Below are positions 11,501 through 26,877 of a stretch of 64,000 nt of DNA, one piece after another. Under the pieces are notes generated by a model. It saw only the letters and a program-made list of their open reading frames with translations, was not told the origin of the DNA and did not search any database. The translations under genes and the position numbers were made by a program. The stretch comes from Amaranthus tricolor. Taxonomy: Eukaryota; Streptophyta; Magnoliopsida; Caryophyllales; Amaranthaceae. Numbering within the stretch: position 1 is the stretch's first letter; each line of letters starts with the position of its first letter. The stretch lies in contig NC_080063.1 of the NCBI RefSeq assembly GCF_026212465.1, forward strand, positions 1,428,501-1,492,500, in the 5' to 3' direction.

Positions 11501-14102
11501 ATGGTCAAGGACGAATGAACGATGAATAATGAACAAGGATCAATGATCAATGAAGAATGAACGATGAAGAATGAACAAGGATCAATGATCAATGAAGAAT
11601 GAACGATGAATAATGAACAAGGATTAATGATCAATGAAGAATGAACGATGAAGAATGAACAAGGATTAATGATCAATGAAGAATGAACAAGGATCAATGA
11701 TCAATGAAGAATGAACGATGAATAATGAACAAGGATTAATGATCAATGACGAATGAACGATGAAGAATGAACAAGGATCAATGATCAATGAAGAATGAAC
11801 GATGAATAATGAACAAGGATCAATGATCAATGAAGAATGAACGATGAAGAATGAACAAGGATCAATGATCAATGAAGAATGAACGATGAATAATGAACAA
11901 GGATCAATGATCAATGACGAATGAACGATGAAGAATGAACAAGGATCAATGATAAATGAAGAATGAAGGATGAAGAATGAACAAGGATCAATGATCAATG
12001 AAGAATGAACTACAAAGAATGAACAAGGATCAATGATCAATGACGAATGAACGATGAAGAATGAACAAGGATCAATGATCAATGAAGAATGAACGATGAA
12101 GAATGAACAAGGATCAATGGTCAATGATGAATGAACGATGAAAAATGAACAAGGCTCAATGATCAATGAAGAATGAACGATGAAGAATGAACAAGGATCA
12201 ATGATCAATGAAGAATGAACGATGAAGGATGAACAAGGATCAATGATCAATGACGAATAAACGATCAATAATGAACAAGGATCAATGATCAATGAAGAAT
12301 GAACGATGAAGAATGAAGAAGGATTAATGGTCAATGACGAATGAACAATCAATAATGAACAAGGATCAATGATCAATGAAGAATGAACGATGAAGAATGA
12401 ACAAGGATCAATGATCAATGAAGAATGAACGATGAAGAATGAATAAGGATTAGTGGTCAATGACGAATGGACGATGAATAATGAACAAGGATCAATGATC
12501 AATGAAGAATGAACGATGAAGAATGAACAAGGTTTAATGATCAATGAAGAATGAACGATGAAGAATGAACAAGGATCAATGATCAATGAAGAATGAACGA
12601 TGAAGAATGAATAAGGATAAATGCTCAATGACGAATGAACGATGAATAATGAACAAGGATCAATGATCAATGAAGAATGAACGATGAAGAATGAACAAGG
12701 ATCAATGATCAAAGAAGAATGAACGATGAAGAATGAACAAGGATCAATGATCAATGACGAATGAACGATGCAGAATGAACAAGGATTAATGATCAATGAA
12801 GAATGAACGATGAATAATGAACAAGGATCAATGATGAATGAAGAATGAACGATGAAGAATGAACAATGATCAATGATCAATGAAGAATGAATATTGGACG
12901 ATGAAGAATGAACAAGGATGAATGATCAATGAAGAATGAACGATGAAGAATGAACAAGGATCAATGATAAATGAAGAATGAAGGATGAAGAATGAACAAG
13001 GATCAATGATCAATGAAGAATGAACTACAAAGAATGAACAAGGATCAATGATCAATGACGAATGAACGATGACGAATGAACAAGGATCAATGATCAATGA
13101 AGAATGAACGATGAAGAATGAACAAGGATCAATGGTCAATGATGAATGAACGATGAAAAATGAACAAGGCTCAATGATCAATGAAGAATGAACGATGAAG
13201 AATGAACAAGGATCAATGATCAATGAAGAATGAACGATCAAGGATGAACAAGGATCAATGATCAATGACGAATGAACGATCAATAATGAACAAGGATCAA
13301 TGATCAATGAAGAATGAACGATGAAGAATGAACAAGGTTCAATGATCAATGAAGAATGAACGATGAAGAATGAACAAGGATCAATGATCAATGAAGAATG
13401 AACGATGAAGAATGAATAAGGATAAATGCTCAATGACGAATGAACGATGAATAATGAACAAGGATCAATGATCAATGAAGAATGAACGATGAAGAATGAA
13501 CAAGGATCAATGATCAAAGAAGAATGAACGATGAAGAATGAACAAGGATCAATGATCAATGACGAATGAACGATGCAGAATGAACAAGGATTAATGATCA
13601 ATGAAGAATGAACGATGAAGAATGAACAAGGATCAATGATGAATGAAGAATGAACGATGAAGAATGAATAATGATCAATGATCAATGAAGAATGAACGAT
13701 GAAGAATGAACAAGGATCAATGATCAATGAAGAATGAACGATGAAGAATGAACAAGGATCAATGATCTATGACGAAGGAACGATGAAGAATGAACAAGGA
13801 TCAATGATCAATGAAGAATGAACGATCAATAATGAACAAGGATCAATGATCAATGAAGAATGAACGATGAATAATGAAGAAGGATTAATGGTCAATGACG
13901 AATGAACAATCAATAATGAACAAGGATCAATGATCAATGAAGAATGAACGATGAAGAATGAACAAGGATCAATGATCAATGAAGAATGAACGATGAAGAA
14001 TGAACAAGGATCAATGATCAATGACGAATGAACGATGAAGAATGAACAAGGATCAATGATCAATGAAGAATGAACGATGAAGAATGAACAAGGATCAATG
14101 AT

Positions 14103-16090
14103 CTATGACGAAGGAACGATGAAGAATGAACAAGGATCAATGATCAATGAAGAATGAACGATGAAGAATGAACAAGGATCAATGATCAATGAAGAATGAA
14201 CGATGAAGAATGAATAAGGATTAATGGTCAATGACGAATGAAGGATGAATAATGAACAAGGATCAATGATCAATGAAGAATGAACGATGAAGAATGAATA
14301 AGGATCAATGATCAATGAAGAATGAACGATGAAGAATGAACAAGGATCAATGATCAATGACGAATGAACGATGAAGAATGAACAAGGATCAATGATCAAT
14401 GAAGAATGAACGATGAAGAATGAACAAGGATCAATGATCAATGAAGAATGAACGATGAAGAATGAACAAGGATCAATGATCAATGACGAATGAACGATGA
14501 ATAATGAACAAGGATCAATGATCAATGAAGAATGAACGATGAAGAATGAACAAGGATCAATGATCAATGAAGAATGAACGATGAAGGATGAACAAGGATC
14601 AATGATCAATGACGAATGAACGATCAATAATGAACAAGGATCAATGATCAATGAAGAATGAACGATGAAGAATGAAGAAGGATTAATGGTCAATGACGAA
14701 TGAACAATCAATAATGAACAAGGATCAATGATCAATGAAGAATGAACGATGAAGAATGAACAAGGATCAATGATCAATGAAGAATGAACGATGAAGAATG
14801 AATAAGGATTAGTGGTCAATGACGAATGGACGATGAATAATGAACAAGGATCAATGATCAATGAAGAATGAACGATGAAGAATGAACAATGTTCAATGAT
14901 CAATGAAGAATGAACGATGAAGAATGAACAAGGATCAATGATCAATGAAGAATGAACGATGAAGAATGAATAAGGATAAATGCTCAATGACGAATGAACG
15001 ATGAATAATGAACAAGGATCAATGATCAATGAAGAATGAACGATGAAGAATGAACAAGGATCAATGATCAAAGAAGAATGAACGATGAAGAATGAACAAG
15101 GATCAATGATCAATGACGAATGAACGATGCAGAATGAACAAGGATTAATGATCAATGAAGAATGAACGATGAATAATGAACAAGGATCAATGATGAATGA
15201 AGAATGAACGATGAAGAATGAACAATGATCAATGATCAATGAAGAATGAATATTGGACGATGAAGAATGAACAAGGATGAATGATCAATGAAGAATGAAC
15301 GATGAAGAATGAACAAGGATCAATGATAAATGAAGAATGAAGGATGAAGAATGAACAAGGATCAATGATCAATGAAGAATGAACTACAAAGAATGAACAA
15401 GGATCAATGATCAATGACGAATGAACGATGACGAATGAACAAGGATCAATGATCAATGAAGAATGAACGATGAAGAATGAACAAGGATCAATGGTCAATG
15501 ATGAATGAACGATGAAAAATGAACAAGGCTCAATGATCAATGAAGAATGAACGATGAAGAATGAACAAGGATCAATGATCAATGAAGAATGAACGATCAA
15601 GGATGAACAAGGATCAATGATCAATGACGAATGAACGATCAATAATGAACAAGGATCAATGATCAATGAAGAATGAACGATGAAGAATGAACAAGGTTCA
15701 ATGATCAATGAAGAATGAACGATGAAGAATGAACAAGGATCAATGATCAATGAAGAATGAACGATGAAGAATGAATAAGGATAAATGCTCAATGACGAAT
15801 GAACGATGAATAATGAACAAGGATCAATGATCAATGAAGAATGAACGATGAAGAATGAACAAGGATCAATGATCAAAGAAGAATGAACGATGAAGAATGA
15901 ACAAGGATCAATGATCAATGACGAATGAACGATGCAGAATGAACAAGGATTAATGATCAATGAAGAATGAACGATGAAGAATGAACAAGGATCAATGATG
16001 AATGAAGAATGAACGATGAAGAATGAATAATGATCAATGATCAATGAAGAATGAACGATGAAGAATGAACAAGGATCAATGATCAATGAA
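14103..16090. repeat. Mosaic of earlier HOR blocks
   Basis: The left part (about 14.1-14.75 kb) resembles the 6.63-7.3 kb block. The middle resembles the 4.55-5.18 kb block, with a private variant AACAATGTTCAATG near 14886. The right part (15229-16086) repeats the shortened block seen at 9699-10556 and 12870-13727, including TATTGGA at 15251 and AACTACA at 15382. The joins fall within ordinary units, so the stretch looks like products of unequal exchange between existing HORs. It holds no sequence that is not repeat. Confidence 0.75.
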
Positions 16091-16459
16091 GAATGAACGA
16101 TGAAGAATGAACAAGGATCAATGATCTATGACGAAGGAACGATGAAGAATGAACAAGGATCAATGATCAATGAAGAATGAACGATGAAGAATGAACAAGG
16201 ATCAATGATCAATGAAGAATGAATGATGAAGAATGAATAAGGATTAATGGTCAATGATTAATGAACGATGAATAATGAACAAGGATCAATGATCAATGAA
16301 GAATGAACGATGAAGAATGAACAAGGATCAATGATCAATGCAGAATGAACGATGAAGAATGAACAAGGATCAATGATCAATGACGAATGAACGATGAAGA
16401 ATGAACAAGGATCAATGATCAATGAAGAATGAACGATGAAGAATGAACAAGGATCAATG

Positions 16460-19000
16460 ATCTATGACGAAGGAACGATGAAGAATGAACAAGGATCAAT
16501 GATCAATGAAGAATGAACGATGAAGAATGAACAAGGATCAATGATCAATGAAGAATGAACGATGAAGAATGAATAAGGATTAATGGTCAATGACGAATGA
16601 AGGATGAATAATGAACAAGGATCAATGATCAATGAAGAATGAACGATGAAGAATGAATAAGGATCAATGATCAATGAAGAATGAACGATGAAGAATGAAC
16701 AAGGATCAATGATCAATGACGAATGAACGATGAAGAATGAACAAGGATCAATGATCAATGAAGAATGAACGATGAAGAATGAACAAGGATCAATGATCAA
16801 TGAAGAATGAACGATGAAGAATGAACAAGGATCAATGATCAATGACGAATGAACGATGAATAATGAACAAGGATCAATGATCAATGAAGAATGAACGATG
16901 AAGAATGAACAAGGATCAATGATCAATGAAGAATGAACGATGAAGGATGAACAAGGATCAATGATCAATGACGAATGAACGATCAATAATGAACAAGGAT
17001 CAATGATCAATGAAGAATGAACGATGAATAATGAAGAAGGATTAATGGTCAATGACGAATGAACAATCAATAATGAACAAGGATCAATGATCAATGAAGA
17101 ATGAACGATGAAGAATGAACAAGGATCAATGATCAATGAAGAATGAACGATGAAGAATGAACAAGGATCAATGATCAATGACGAATGAACGATGAAGAAT
17201 GAACAAGGATCAATGATCAATGAAGAATGAACGATGAAGAATGAACAAGGATCAATGATCTATGACGAAGGAACGATGAAGAATGAACAAGGATCAATGA
17301 TCAATGAAGAATGAACGATGAAGAATGAACAAGGATCAATGATCAATGAAGAATGAACGATGAAGAATGAATAAGGATTAATGGTCAATGACGAATGAAG
17401 GATGAATAATGAACAAGGATCAATGATCAATGAAGAATGAACGATGAAGAATGAACAAGGATCAATGATCAAAGAAGAATGAACGATGAAGAATGAACAA
17501 GGATCAATGATCAATGACGAATGAACGATGCAGAATGAACAAGGATTAATGATCAATGAAGAATGAACGATGAAGAATGAACAAGGATCAATGATGAATG
17601 AAGAATGAACGATGAAGAATGAATAATGATCAATGATCAATGAAGAATGAACGATGAAGAATGAATAAGGATCAATGATCAATGAAGAATGAACGATGAA
17701 GAATGAACAAGGATCAATGATCTATGACGAAGGAACGATGAAGAATGAACAAGGATCAATGATCAATGAAGAATGAACGATGAAGAATGAACAAGGATCA
17801 ATGATCAATGAAGAATGAATGATGAAGAATGAATAAGGATTAATGGTCAATGATGAATGAACGATGAATAATGAACAAGGATCAATGATCAATGAAGAAT
17901 GAACGATGAAGAATGAACAAGGATCAATGATCAATGCAGAATGAACGATGAAGAATGAACAAGGATCAATGATCAATGACGAATGAACGATGAAGAATGA
18001 ACAAGGATCAATGATCAATGAAGAATGAACGATGAAGAATGAACAAGGATCAATGATCTATGACGAAGGAACGATGAAGAATGAACAAGGATCAATGATC
18101 AATGAAGAATGAACGATGAAGAATGAACAAGGATCAATGATCAATGAAGAATGAACGATGAAGAATGAATAAGGATTAATGGTCAATGACGAATGAAGGA
18201 TGAATAATGAACAAGGATCAATGATCAATGAAGAATGAACGATGAAGAATGAATAAGGATCAATGATCAATGAAGAATGAACGATGAAGAATGAACAAGG
18301 ATCAATGATCAATGACGAATGAACGATGAAGAATGAACAAGGATCAATGATCAATGAAGAATGAACGATGAAGAATGAACAAGGATCAATGATCAATGAA
18401 GAATGAACGATGAAGAATGAACAAGGATCAATGATCAATGACGAATGAACGATGAATAATGAACAAGGATCAATGATCAATGAAGAATGAACGATGAAGA
18501 ATGAACAAGGATCAATGATCAATGAAGAATGAACGATGAAGGATGAACAAGGATCAATGATCAATGACGAATGAACGATCAATAATGAACAAGGATCAAT
18601 GATCAATGAAGAATGAACGATGAATAATGAAGAAGGATTAATGGTCAATGACGAATGAACAATCAATAATGAACAAGGATCAATGATCAATGAAGAATGA
18701 ACGATGAAGAATGAACAAGGATCAATGATCAATGAAGAATGAACGATGAAGAATGAACAAGGATCAATGATCAATGACGAATGAACGATGAAGAATGAAC
18801 AAGGATCAATGATCAATGAAGAATGAACGATGAAGAATGAACAAGGATCAATGATCTATGACGAAGGAACGATGAAGAATGAACAAGGATCAATGATCAA
18901 TGAAGAATGAACGATGAAGAATGAACAAGGATCAATGATCAATGAAGAATGAACGATGAAGAATGAATAAGGATTAATGGTCAATGACGAATGAAGGATG
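16460..19000. repeat. 1,596-bp tandem repeat with a 798-bp sub-period
   Basis: The CTATGACGAAGG variants at 16462 and 17260 recur at 18058 and 18856, giving a period of 1,596 bp (38 units) and a sub-period of 798 bp (19 units). The same 798-bp spacing occurs at 6627/7425. The block 16462-17220 and the block 18058-18816 have the same order of unit variants. The copies diverge right of about 17.4 and 19.0 kb. Confidence 0.85.
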
Positions 19001-19384
19001 AATAATGAACAAGGATCAATGATCAATGAAGAATGAACGATGAAGAATGAATAAGGATCAATGATCAATGAAGAATGAACGATGAAGAATGAACAAGGAT
19101 CAATGATCAATGACGAATGAACGATGAAGAATGAACAAGGATCAATGATCAATGAAGAATGAACGATGAAGAATGAACAAGGATCAATGATCAATGAAGA
19201 ATGAACGATGAAGAATGAACAAGGATCAATGATCAATGACGAATGAACGATGAATAATGAACAAGGATCAATGATCAATGAAGAATGAACGATGAAGAAT
19301 GAACAAGGATCAATGATCAATGAAGAATGAACGATGAAGGATGAACAAGGATCAATGATCAATGACGAATGAACGATCAATAAT

Positions 19385-22300
19385 GAACAAGGATCAATGA
19401 TCAATGAAGAATGAACGATGAAGAATGAAGAAGGATTAATGGTCAATGACGAATGAACAATCAATAATGAACAAGGATCAATGATCAATGAAGAATGAAC
19501 GATGAAGAATGAACAAGGATCAATGATCAATGAAGAATGAACGATGAAGAATGAATAAGGATTAGTGGTCAATGACGAATGGACGATGAATAATGAACAA
19601 GGATCAATGATCAATGAAGAATGAACGATGAAGAATGAACAATGTTCAATGATCAATGAAGAATGAACGATGAAGAATGAACAAGGATCAATGATCAATG
19701 AAGAATGAACGATGAAGAATGAATAAGGATAAATGCTCAATGACGAATGAACGATGAATAATGAACTAGGATCAATGATCAATGAAGAATGAACGATGAA
19801 GAATGAACAAGGATCAATGATCAAAGAAGAATGAACGATGAAGAATGAACAAGGATCAATGATCAATGACGAATGAACGATGAAGAATGAACAAGGATCA
19901 ATGATCTATGACGAAGGAACGATGAAGAATGAACAAGGATCAATGATCAATGAAGAATGAACGATGAAGAATGAACAAGGATCAATGATCAATGAAGAAT
20001 GAACGATGAAGAATGAATAAGGATTAATGGTCAATGATGAATTAACGATGAATAATGAACAAGGATCAATGATCAATGAAGAATGAACGATGAAGAATGA
20101 ACAAGGATCAATGATCAATGCAGAATAAACGATGAAGAATGAACAAGGATCAATGATCAATGACGTATGAACGATGAAGAATGAACAAGGATCAATGATC
20201 AATGAAGAATGAACGATGAAGAATGAACAAGGATCAATGATCTATGACGAAGGAACGATGAAGAATGAACAAGGATCAATGATCAATGAAGAATGAACGA
20301 TGAAGAATAAACAAGGATCAATGATCAATGAAGAATGAACGATGAAGAATGAACAAGGATCAATGATCAATGAAGAATGAACGATGAAGAATGAACAAGG
20401 ATCAATGATCTATGACGAAGGAACGATGAAGAATGAACAAGGATCAATGATCAATGAAGAATGAACGATGAAGAATGAACAAGGATCAATGATCAATGAA
20501 GAATGAACGATGAAGAATGAATAAGGATTAATGGTCAATCACGAATGAACGATGAATAATGAACAAGGATCAATGATCAATGAAGAATGAACGATGAAGA
20601 ATGAACAAGGATCAATGATCAATGAAGAATGAACGATGAAGAATGAACAAGGATCAATGATCAATGACGAATGAACGATGAAGAATGAACAAGGATCAAT
20701 GATCAATGAAGAATGAACGATGAAGAATGAACAAGGATCAATGATCAATGAAGAATGAACGACAAAGAATGAACAAGGATCAATGATGAATGACGAATGA
20801 ACGATGAAGAATGAACAAGGATTAATGATCAATGAAGAATGAACGATGAAGAATGAAGAAGGATCAATGGTCAATGACGAATGAACGATGAAAAATGATC
20901 AAGGATCAATGATCAATGAAGAATGAACGATGAAGAATGAACAAGGATCAATGATCAATGAAGAATGAACGACGAAGGATGAACAAGGATCAATGATCAA
21001 TGAAGAATGAACGATGAAGAATGAACAAGGATCAATGATCAATGAAGAATGAACGACGAAGAATGAACAAGGATCAATGATCAATGACGAATGAACGATG
21101 AAGAATGAAGAAGGATTAATGATCAATGAAGAATGAACGATGAAGAATGAACAAGGATCAATGATCAATGAAGAATGAAGGATGAAGAATGAATAAGGAT
21201 TAATGATCAATGACGAATGAACGATGAATAATGAACAAGGATCAATGATCAATGAAGAATGAACGATGAATAATAAACAAGGATCAATGATCAATGAAGA
21301 ATGAACGATGAAGAATGAACAAGGATCAATGATCAATGAAGAATGAACGATGAAGAATGAACAAGGATCAATGATCTATGACGAAGGAACGATGAAAAAT
21401 GAACAAGGATCAATGATCAATGAAGAATGAACGATGAAGAATGAACAAGGATCAATGATCAATGAAGAATGAACGATGAAGAATGAATAAGGATTAATGG
21501 TCAATGACGAATGAACGATGAAGAATGAACAAGGATCAATGATCAATGAAGAATGAACGATGAAGAATGAACAAGGATCAATGATCAATGACGAATGAAC
21601 GATGATGAATGAACAAGGATCAATGATCAATGAAGAATGAACGATGAAGAATGAACAAGGATCAATGATCAATGAAGAATGAACGACAAAGAATGAACAA
21701 GGATCAATGATCAATGACGAATGAACGATGAAGAATGAACAAGGATCAATGATCAATGAAGAATGAACGATGAAGAATGAACAAGGATCAATGATCAATA
21801 AAGAATGAACGATGCAGAATGAACAAGGATCAATGATCTATGACGAAGGAATGATGAAGAATGAACAAGGATCAATGATCAATGAAGAATGAACGATGAA
21901 GAATGAACAAGGATCAATGATCAATGAAGAATGAACGATGAAGAATGAATAAGGATTAATGGTCAATGACGAATGAACGATGAATAATGAACAAGGATCA
22001 ATGATCAATGAAGAATGAACGATGAAGAATGAATAAGGATCAATGATCAATGAAGAATGAACGATGAAGAATGAACAAGGATCAATGATCAATGACGAAT
22101 GAACGATGAAGAATGAACAAGGATCAATGATCAATGAAGAATGAACGATGATGAATGAACAAGGATCAATGATCAATGAAGAATGAACGATGAAGAATGA
22201 AGAAGGATTAATGGTCAATGACGAATGAACAATCAATAATGAACAAGGATCAATGATCAATGAAGAATGAACGATGAAGAATGAACAAGGATCAATGATC

Positions 22301-24970
22301 AATGAAGAATGAACGATGAAGAATGAATAAGGATTAGTGGTCAATGACGAATGGACGATGAATAATGAACAAGGATCAATGATCAATGAAGAATGAACGA
22401 TGAAGAATGAACAATGTTCAATGATCAATGAAGAATGAACGATGAAGAATGAACAAGGATCAATGATCAATGAAGAATGAACGATGAAGAATGAATAAGG
22501 ATAAATGCTCAATGACGAATGAACGATGAATAATGAACTAGGATCAATGATCAATGAAGAATGAACGATGAAGAATGAACAAGGATCAATGATCAAAGAA
22601 GAATGAACGATGAAGAATGAACAAGGATCAATGATCAATGACGAATGAACGATGAAGAATGAACAAGGATCAATGATCTATGACGAAGGAACGATGAAGA
22701 ATGAACAAGGATCAATGATCAATGAAGAATGAACGATGAAGAATGAACAAGGATCAATGATCAATGAAGAATGAACGATGAAGAATGAATAAGGATTAAT
22801 GGTCAATGATGAATTAACGATGAATAATGAACAAGGATCAATGATCAATGAAGAATGAACGATGAAGAATGAACAAGGATCAATGATCAATGCAGAATAA
22901 ACGATGAAGAATGAACAAGGATCAATGATCAATGACGTATGAACGATGAAGAATGAACAAGGATCAATGATCAATGAAGAATGAACGATGAAGAATGAAC
23001 AAGGATCAATGATCTATGACGAAGGAACGATGAAGAATGAACAAGGATCAATGATCAATGAAGAATGAACGATGAAGAATAAACAAGGATCAATGATCAA
23101 TGAAGAATGAACGATGAAGAATGAACAAGGATCAATGATCAATGAAGAATGAACGATGAAGAATGAACAAGGATCAATGATCTATGACGAAGGAACGATG
23201 AAGAATGAACAAGGATCAATGATCAATGAAGAATGAACGATGAAGAATGAACAAGGATCAATGATCAATGAAGAATGAACGATGAAGAATGAATAAGGAT
23301 TAATGGTCAATCACGAATGAACGATGAATAATGAACAAGGATCAATGATCAATGAAGAATGAACGATGAAGAATGAACAAGGATCAATGATCAATGAAGA
23401 ATGAACGATGAAGAATGAACAAGGATCAATGATCAATGACGAATGAACGATGAAGAATGAACAAGGATCAATGATCAATGAAGAATGAACGATGAAGAAT
23501 GAACAAGGATCAATGATCAATGAAGAATGAACGACAAAGAATGAACAAGGATCAATGATGAATGACGAATGAACGATGAAGAATGAACAAGGATTAATGA
23601 TCAATGAAGAATGAACGATGAAGAATGAAGAAGGATCAATGGTCAATGACGAATGAACGATGAAAAATGATCAAGGATCAATGATCAATGAAGAATGAAC
23701 GATGAAGAATGAACAAGGATCAATGATCAATGAAGAATGAACGACGAAGGATGAACAAGGATCAATGATCAATGAAGAATGAACGATGAAGAATGAACAA
23801 GGATCAATGATCAATGAAGAATGAACGACGAAGAATGAACAAGGATCAATGATCAATGACGAATGAACGATGAAGAATGAAGAAGGATTAATGATCAATG
23901 AAGAATGAACGATGAAGAATGAACAAGGATCAATGATCAATGAAGAATGAAGGATGAAGAATGAATAAGGATTAATGATCAATGACGAATGAACGATGAA
24001 TAATGAACAAGGATCAATGATCAATGAAGAATGAACGATGAATAATAAACAAGGATCAATGATCAATGAAGAATGAACGATGAAGAATGAACAAGGATCA
24101 ATGATCAATGAAGAATGAACGATGAAGAATGAACAAGGATCAATGATCTATGACGAAGGAACGATGAAAAATGAACAAGGATCAATGATCAATGAAGAAT
24201 GAACGATGAAGAATGAACAAGGATCAATGATCAATGAAGAATGAACGATGAAGAATGAATAAGGATTAATGGTCAATGACGAATGAACGATGAAGAATGA
24301 ACAAGGATCAATGATCAATGAAGAATGAACGATGAAGAATGAACAAGGATCAATGATCAATGACGAATGAACGATGATGAATGAACAAGGATCAATGATC
24401 AATGAAGAATGAACGATGAAGAATGAACAAGGATCAATGATCAATGAAGAATGAACGACAAAGAATGAACAAGGATCAATGATCAATGACGAATGAACGA
24501 TGAAGAATGAACAAGGATCAATGATCAATGAAGAATGAACGATGAAGAATGAACAAGGATCAATGATCAATAAAGAATGAACGATGCAGAATGAACAAGG
24601 ATCAATGATCTATGACGAAGGAATGATGAAGAATGAACAAGGATCAATGATCAATGAAGAATGAACGATGAAGAATGAACAAGGATCAATGATCAATGAA
24701 GAATGAACGATGAAGAATGAATAAGGATTAATGGTCAATGACGAATGAACGATGAATAATGAACAAGGATCAATGATCAATGAAGAATGAACGATGAAGA
24801 ATGAATAAGGATCAATGATCAATGAAGAATGAACGATGAAGAATGAACAAGGATCAATGATCAATGACGAATGAACGATGAAGAATGAACAAGGATCAAT
24901 GATCAATGAAGAATGAACGATGATGAATGAACAAGGATCAATGATCAATGAAGAATGAACGATGAAGAAT
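19385..24970. repeat. 2,772-bp tandem duplication
   Basis: Matching features are exactly 2,772 bp (66 units) apart: the rare AACTAGG word at about 19764/22536, GAATTAACG at about 20040/22812, the terminating variants at 19906/22678 and 21838/24610, and GTCAATCACG at about 20534/23306. The left edge is visible: upstream of 19385 the sequence has AACGATC-AATAATG, whereas the matching place at about 22150 has AACGATG-ATGAATG. The right edge is at about 22200 and 24972. This block opens domain B: AACGACA first appears at 20758 and AACTACA is absent from here on. Confidence 0.9.
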
Positions 24971-26877
24971 GAACAAGGATCAATGATCAATGAAGAATGA
25001 ACGATGAAGGATGAACAAGGATCAATGATCAATGACGAATGAACGATCAATAATGAACAAGGATCAATGATCAATGAAGAATGAACGATGAAGAATGAAG
25101 AAGGATTAATGGTCAATGACGAATGAACAATCAATAATGAACAAGGATCAATGGTCAATGAAGAATGAACGATGAAGAATGAACAAGGATCAATGATCTA
25201 TGACGAAGGAACGATGAAGAATGAACAAGGATCAATGATCAATGAAGAATGAACGATGAAGAATAAACAAGGATCAATGATCAATGAAGAATGAACGATG
25301 AAGAATGAACAAGGATCAATGATCTATGACGAAGGAACGATGAAGAATGAACAAGGATCAATGATCAATGAAGAATGAACGATGAAGAATGAACAAGGAT
25401 CAATGATCAATGAAGAATGAACGATGAAGAATGAATAAGGATTAATGGTCAATCACGAATGAACGATGAATAATGAACAAGGATCAATGATCAATGAAGA
25501 ATGAACGATGAAGAATGAACAAGGATCAATGATCAATGAAGAATGAACGATGAAGAATGAACAAGGATCAATGGTCAATGACGAATGAACGATGAAGAAT
25601 GAACAAGGATCAATGATCAATGAAGAATGAACGATGAAGAATGAACAAGGATCAATGATCAATGAAGAATCAACGACAAAGAATGAACAAGGATCAATGA
25701 TGAATGACGAATGAACGATGAAGAATGAACAAGGATTAATGATCAATGAAGAATGAACGATGAAGAATGAAGAAGGATCAATGGTCAATGACGAATGAAC
25801 GATGAAAAATGATCAAGAATCAATGATCAATGAAGAATGAACGATGAAGAATGAACAAGGATCAATGATCAATGAAGAATGAACGACGAAGGATGAACAA
25901 GGATCAATGATCAATGAAGAATGAACGATGAAGAATGAACAAGGATCAATGATCAATGAAGAATGAACGACGAAGAATGAACAAGGATCAATGATCAATG
26001 ACGAATGAACGATGAAGAATGAAGAAGGATCAATGATCAATGAAGAATGAACGATGAAGAATGAACAAGGATCAATGATCAATGAAGAATGAAGGATGAA
26101 GAATGAATAAGGATTAGTGGTCAATGACGAATGAACGATAAATAATGAACAAGGATCAATGATCAATGAAGAATGAACGATGAAGAATGAACAAGGATCA
26201 ATGATCAATGAAGAATGAACGATAAAGAATGAACAAGGATCAATGATCAATGACGAATGAACGATGAATAATGAACAAGGATCAATGATCAATGAAGAAT
26301 GAACGATGAATAATAAACAAGGATCAATGATCAATGAAGAATGAACGATGAAGAATGAACAAGGATCAATGATCAATGAAGAATGAACGATGAAGAATGA
26401 ACAAGGATCAATGATCTATGACGAAGGAACGATGAAGAATGAACAAGGATCAATGATCAATGAAGAATGAACGATGAAGAATGAACAAGGATCAATGATC
26501 AATGAAGAATGAACGATGAAGAATGAATAAGGATCAATGGTCAATGACGAATGAACGATGAAGAATGAACAAGGATCAATGATCAATGAAGAATGAACGA
26601 TGAAGAATGAACAAGGATCAATGATCAATGACGAATGAACGATGATGAATGAACAAGGATCAATGATCAATGAAGAATGAACGATGAAGAATGAACAAGG
26701 ATCAATGATCAATGAAGAATGAACGACAAAGAATGAACAAGGATCAATGATCAATGACGAATGAACGATGAAGAATGAACAAGGATCAATGATCAATGAA
26801 GAATGAACGATGAAGAATGAACAAGGATCAATGATCAATAAAGAATGAACGATGCAGAATGAACAAGGATCAATGAT

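Larger units (their letters stand above)
8160..13810. repeat. 3,171-bp higher-order tandem repeat, about 1.8 copies
   Basis: Diagnostic features recur exactly 3,171 bp apart: 28-bp short units at 8165/11336 and 8487/11658, the TATTGGA insertion at 9721/12892, AACTACA at 8837/12008 and 9852/13023, and stop-creating variants at 8209/11380 and 10596/13767. The period is explained exactly as 73 normal units, two 28-bp units and one 49-bp unit (3,066 + 56 + 49). The block from about 9.7 to 10.55 kb is a version of the 5.18-6.25 kb block that lacks five units (210 bp), so this HOR derives from the 3,955-bp family. A further partial copy of that shortened block lies at 15229-16086. Confidence 0.9.
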
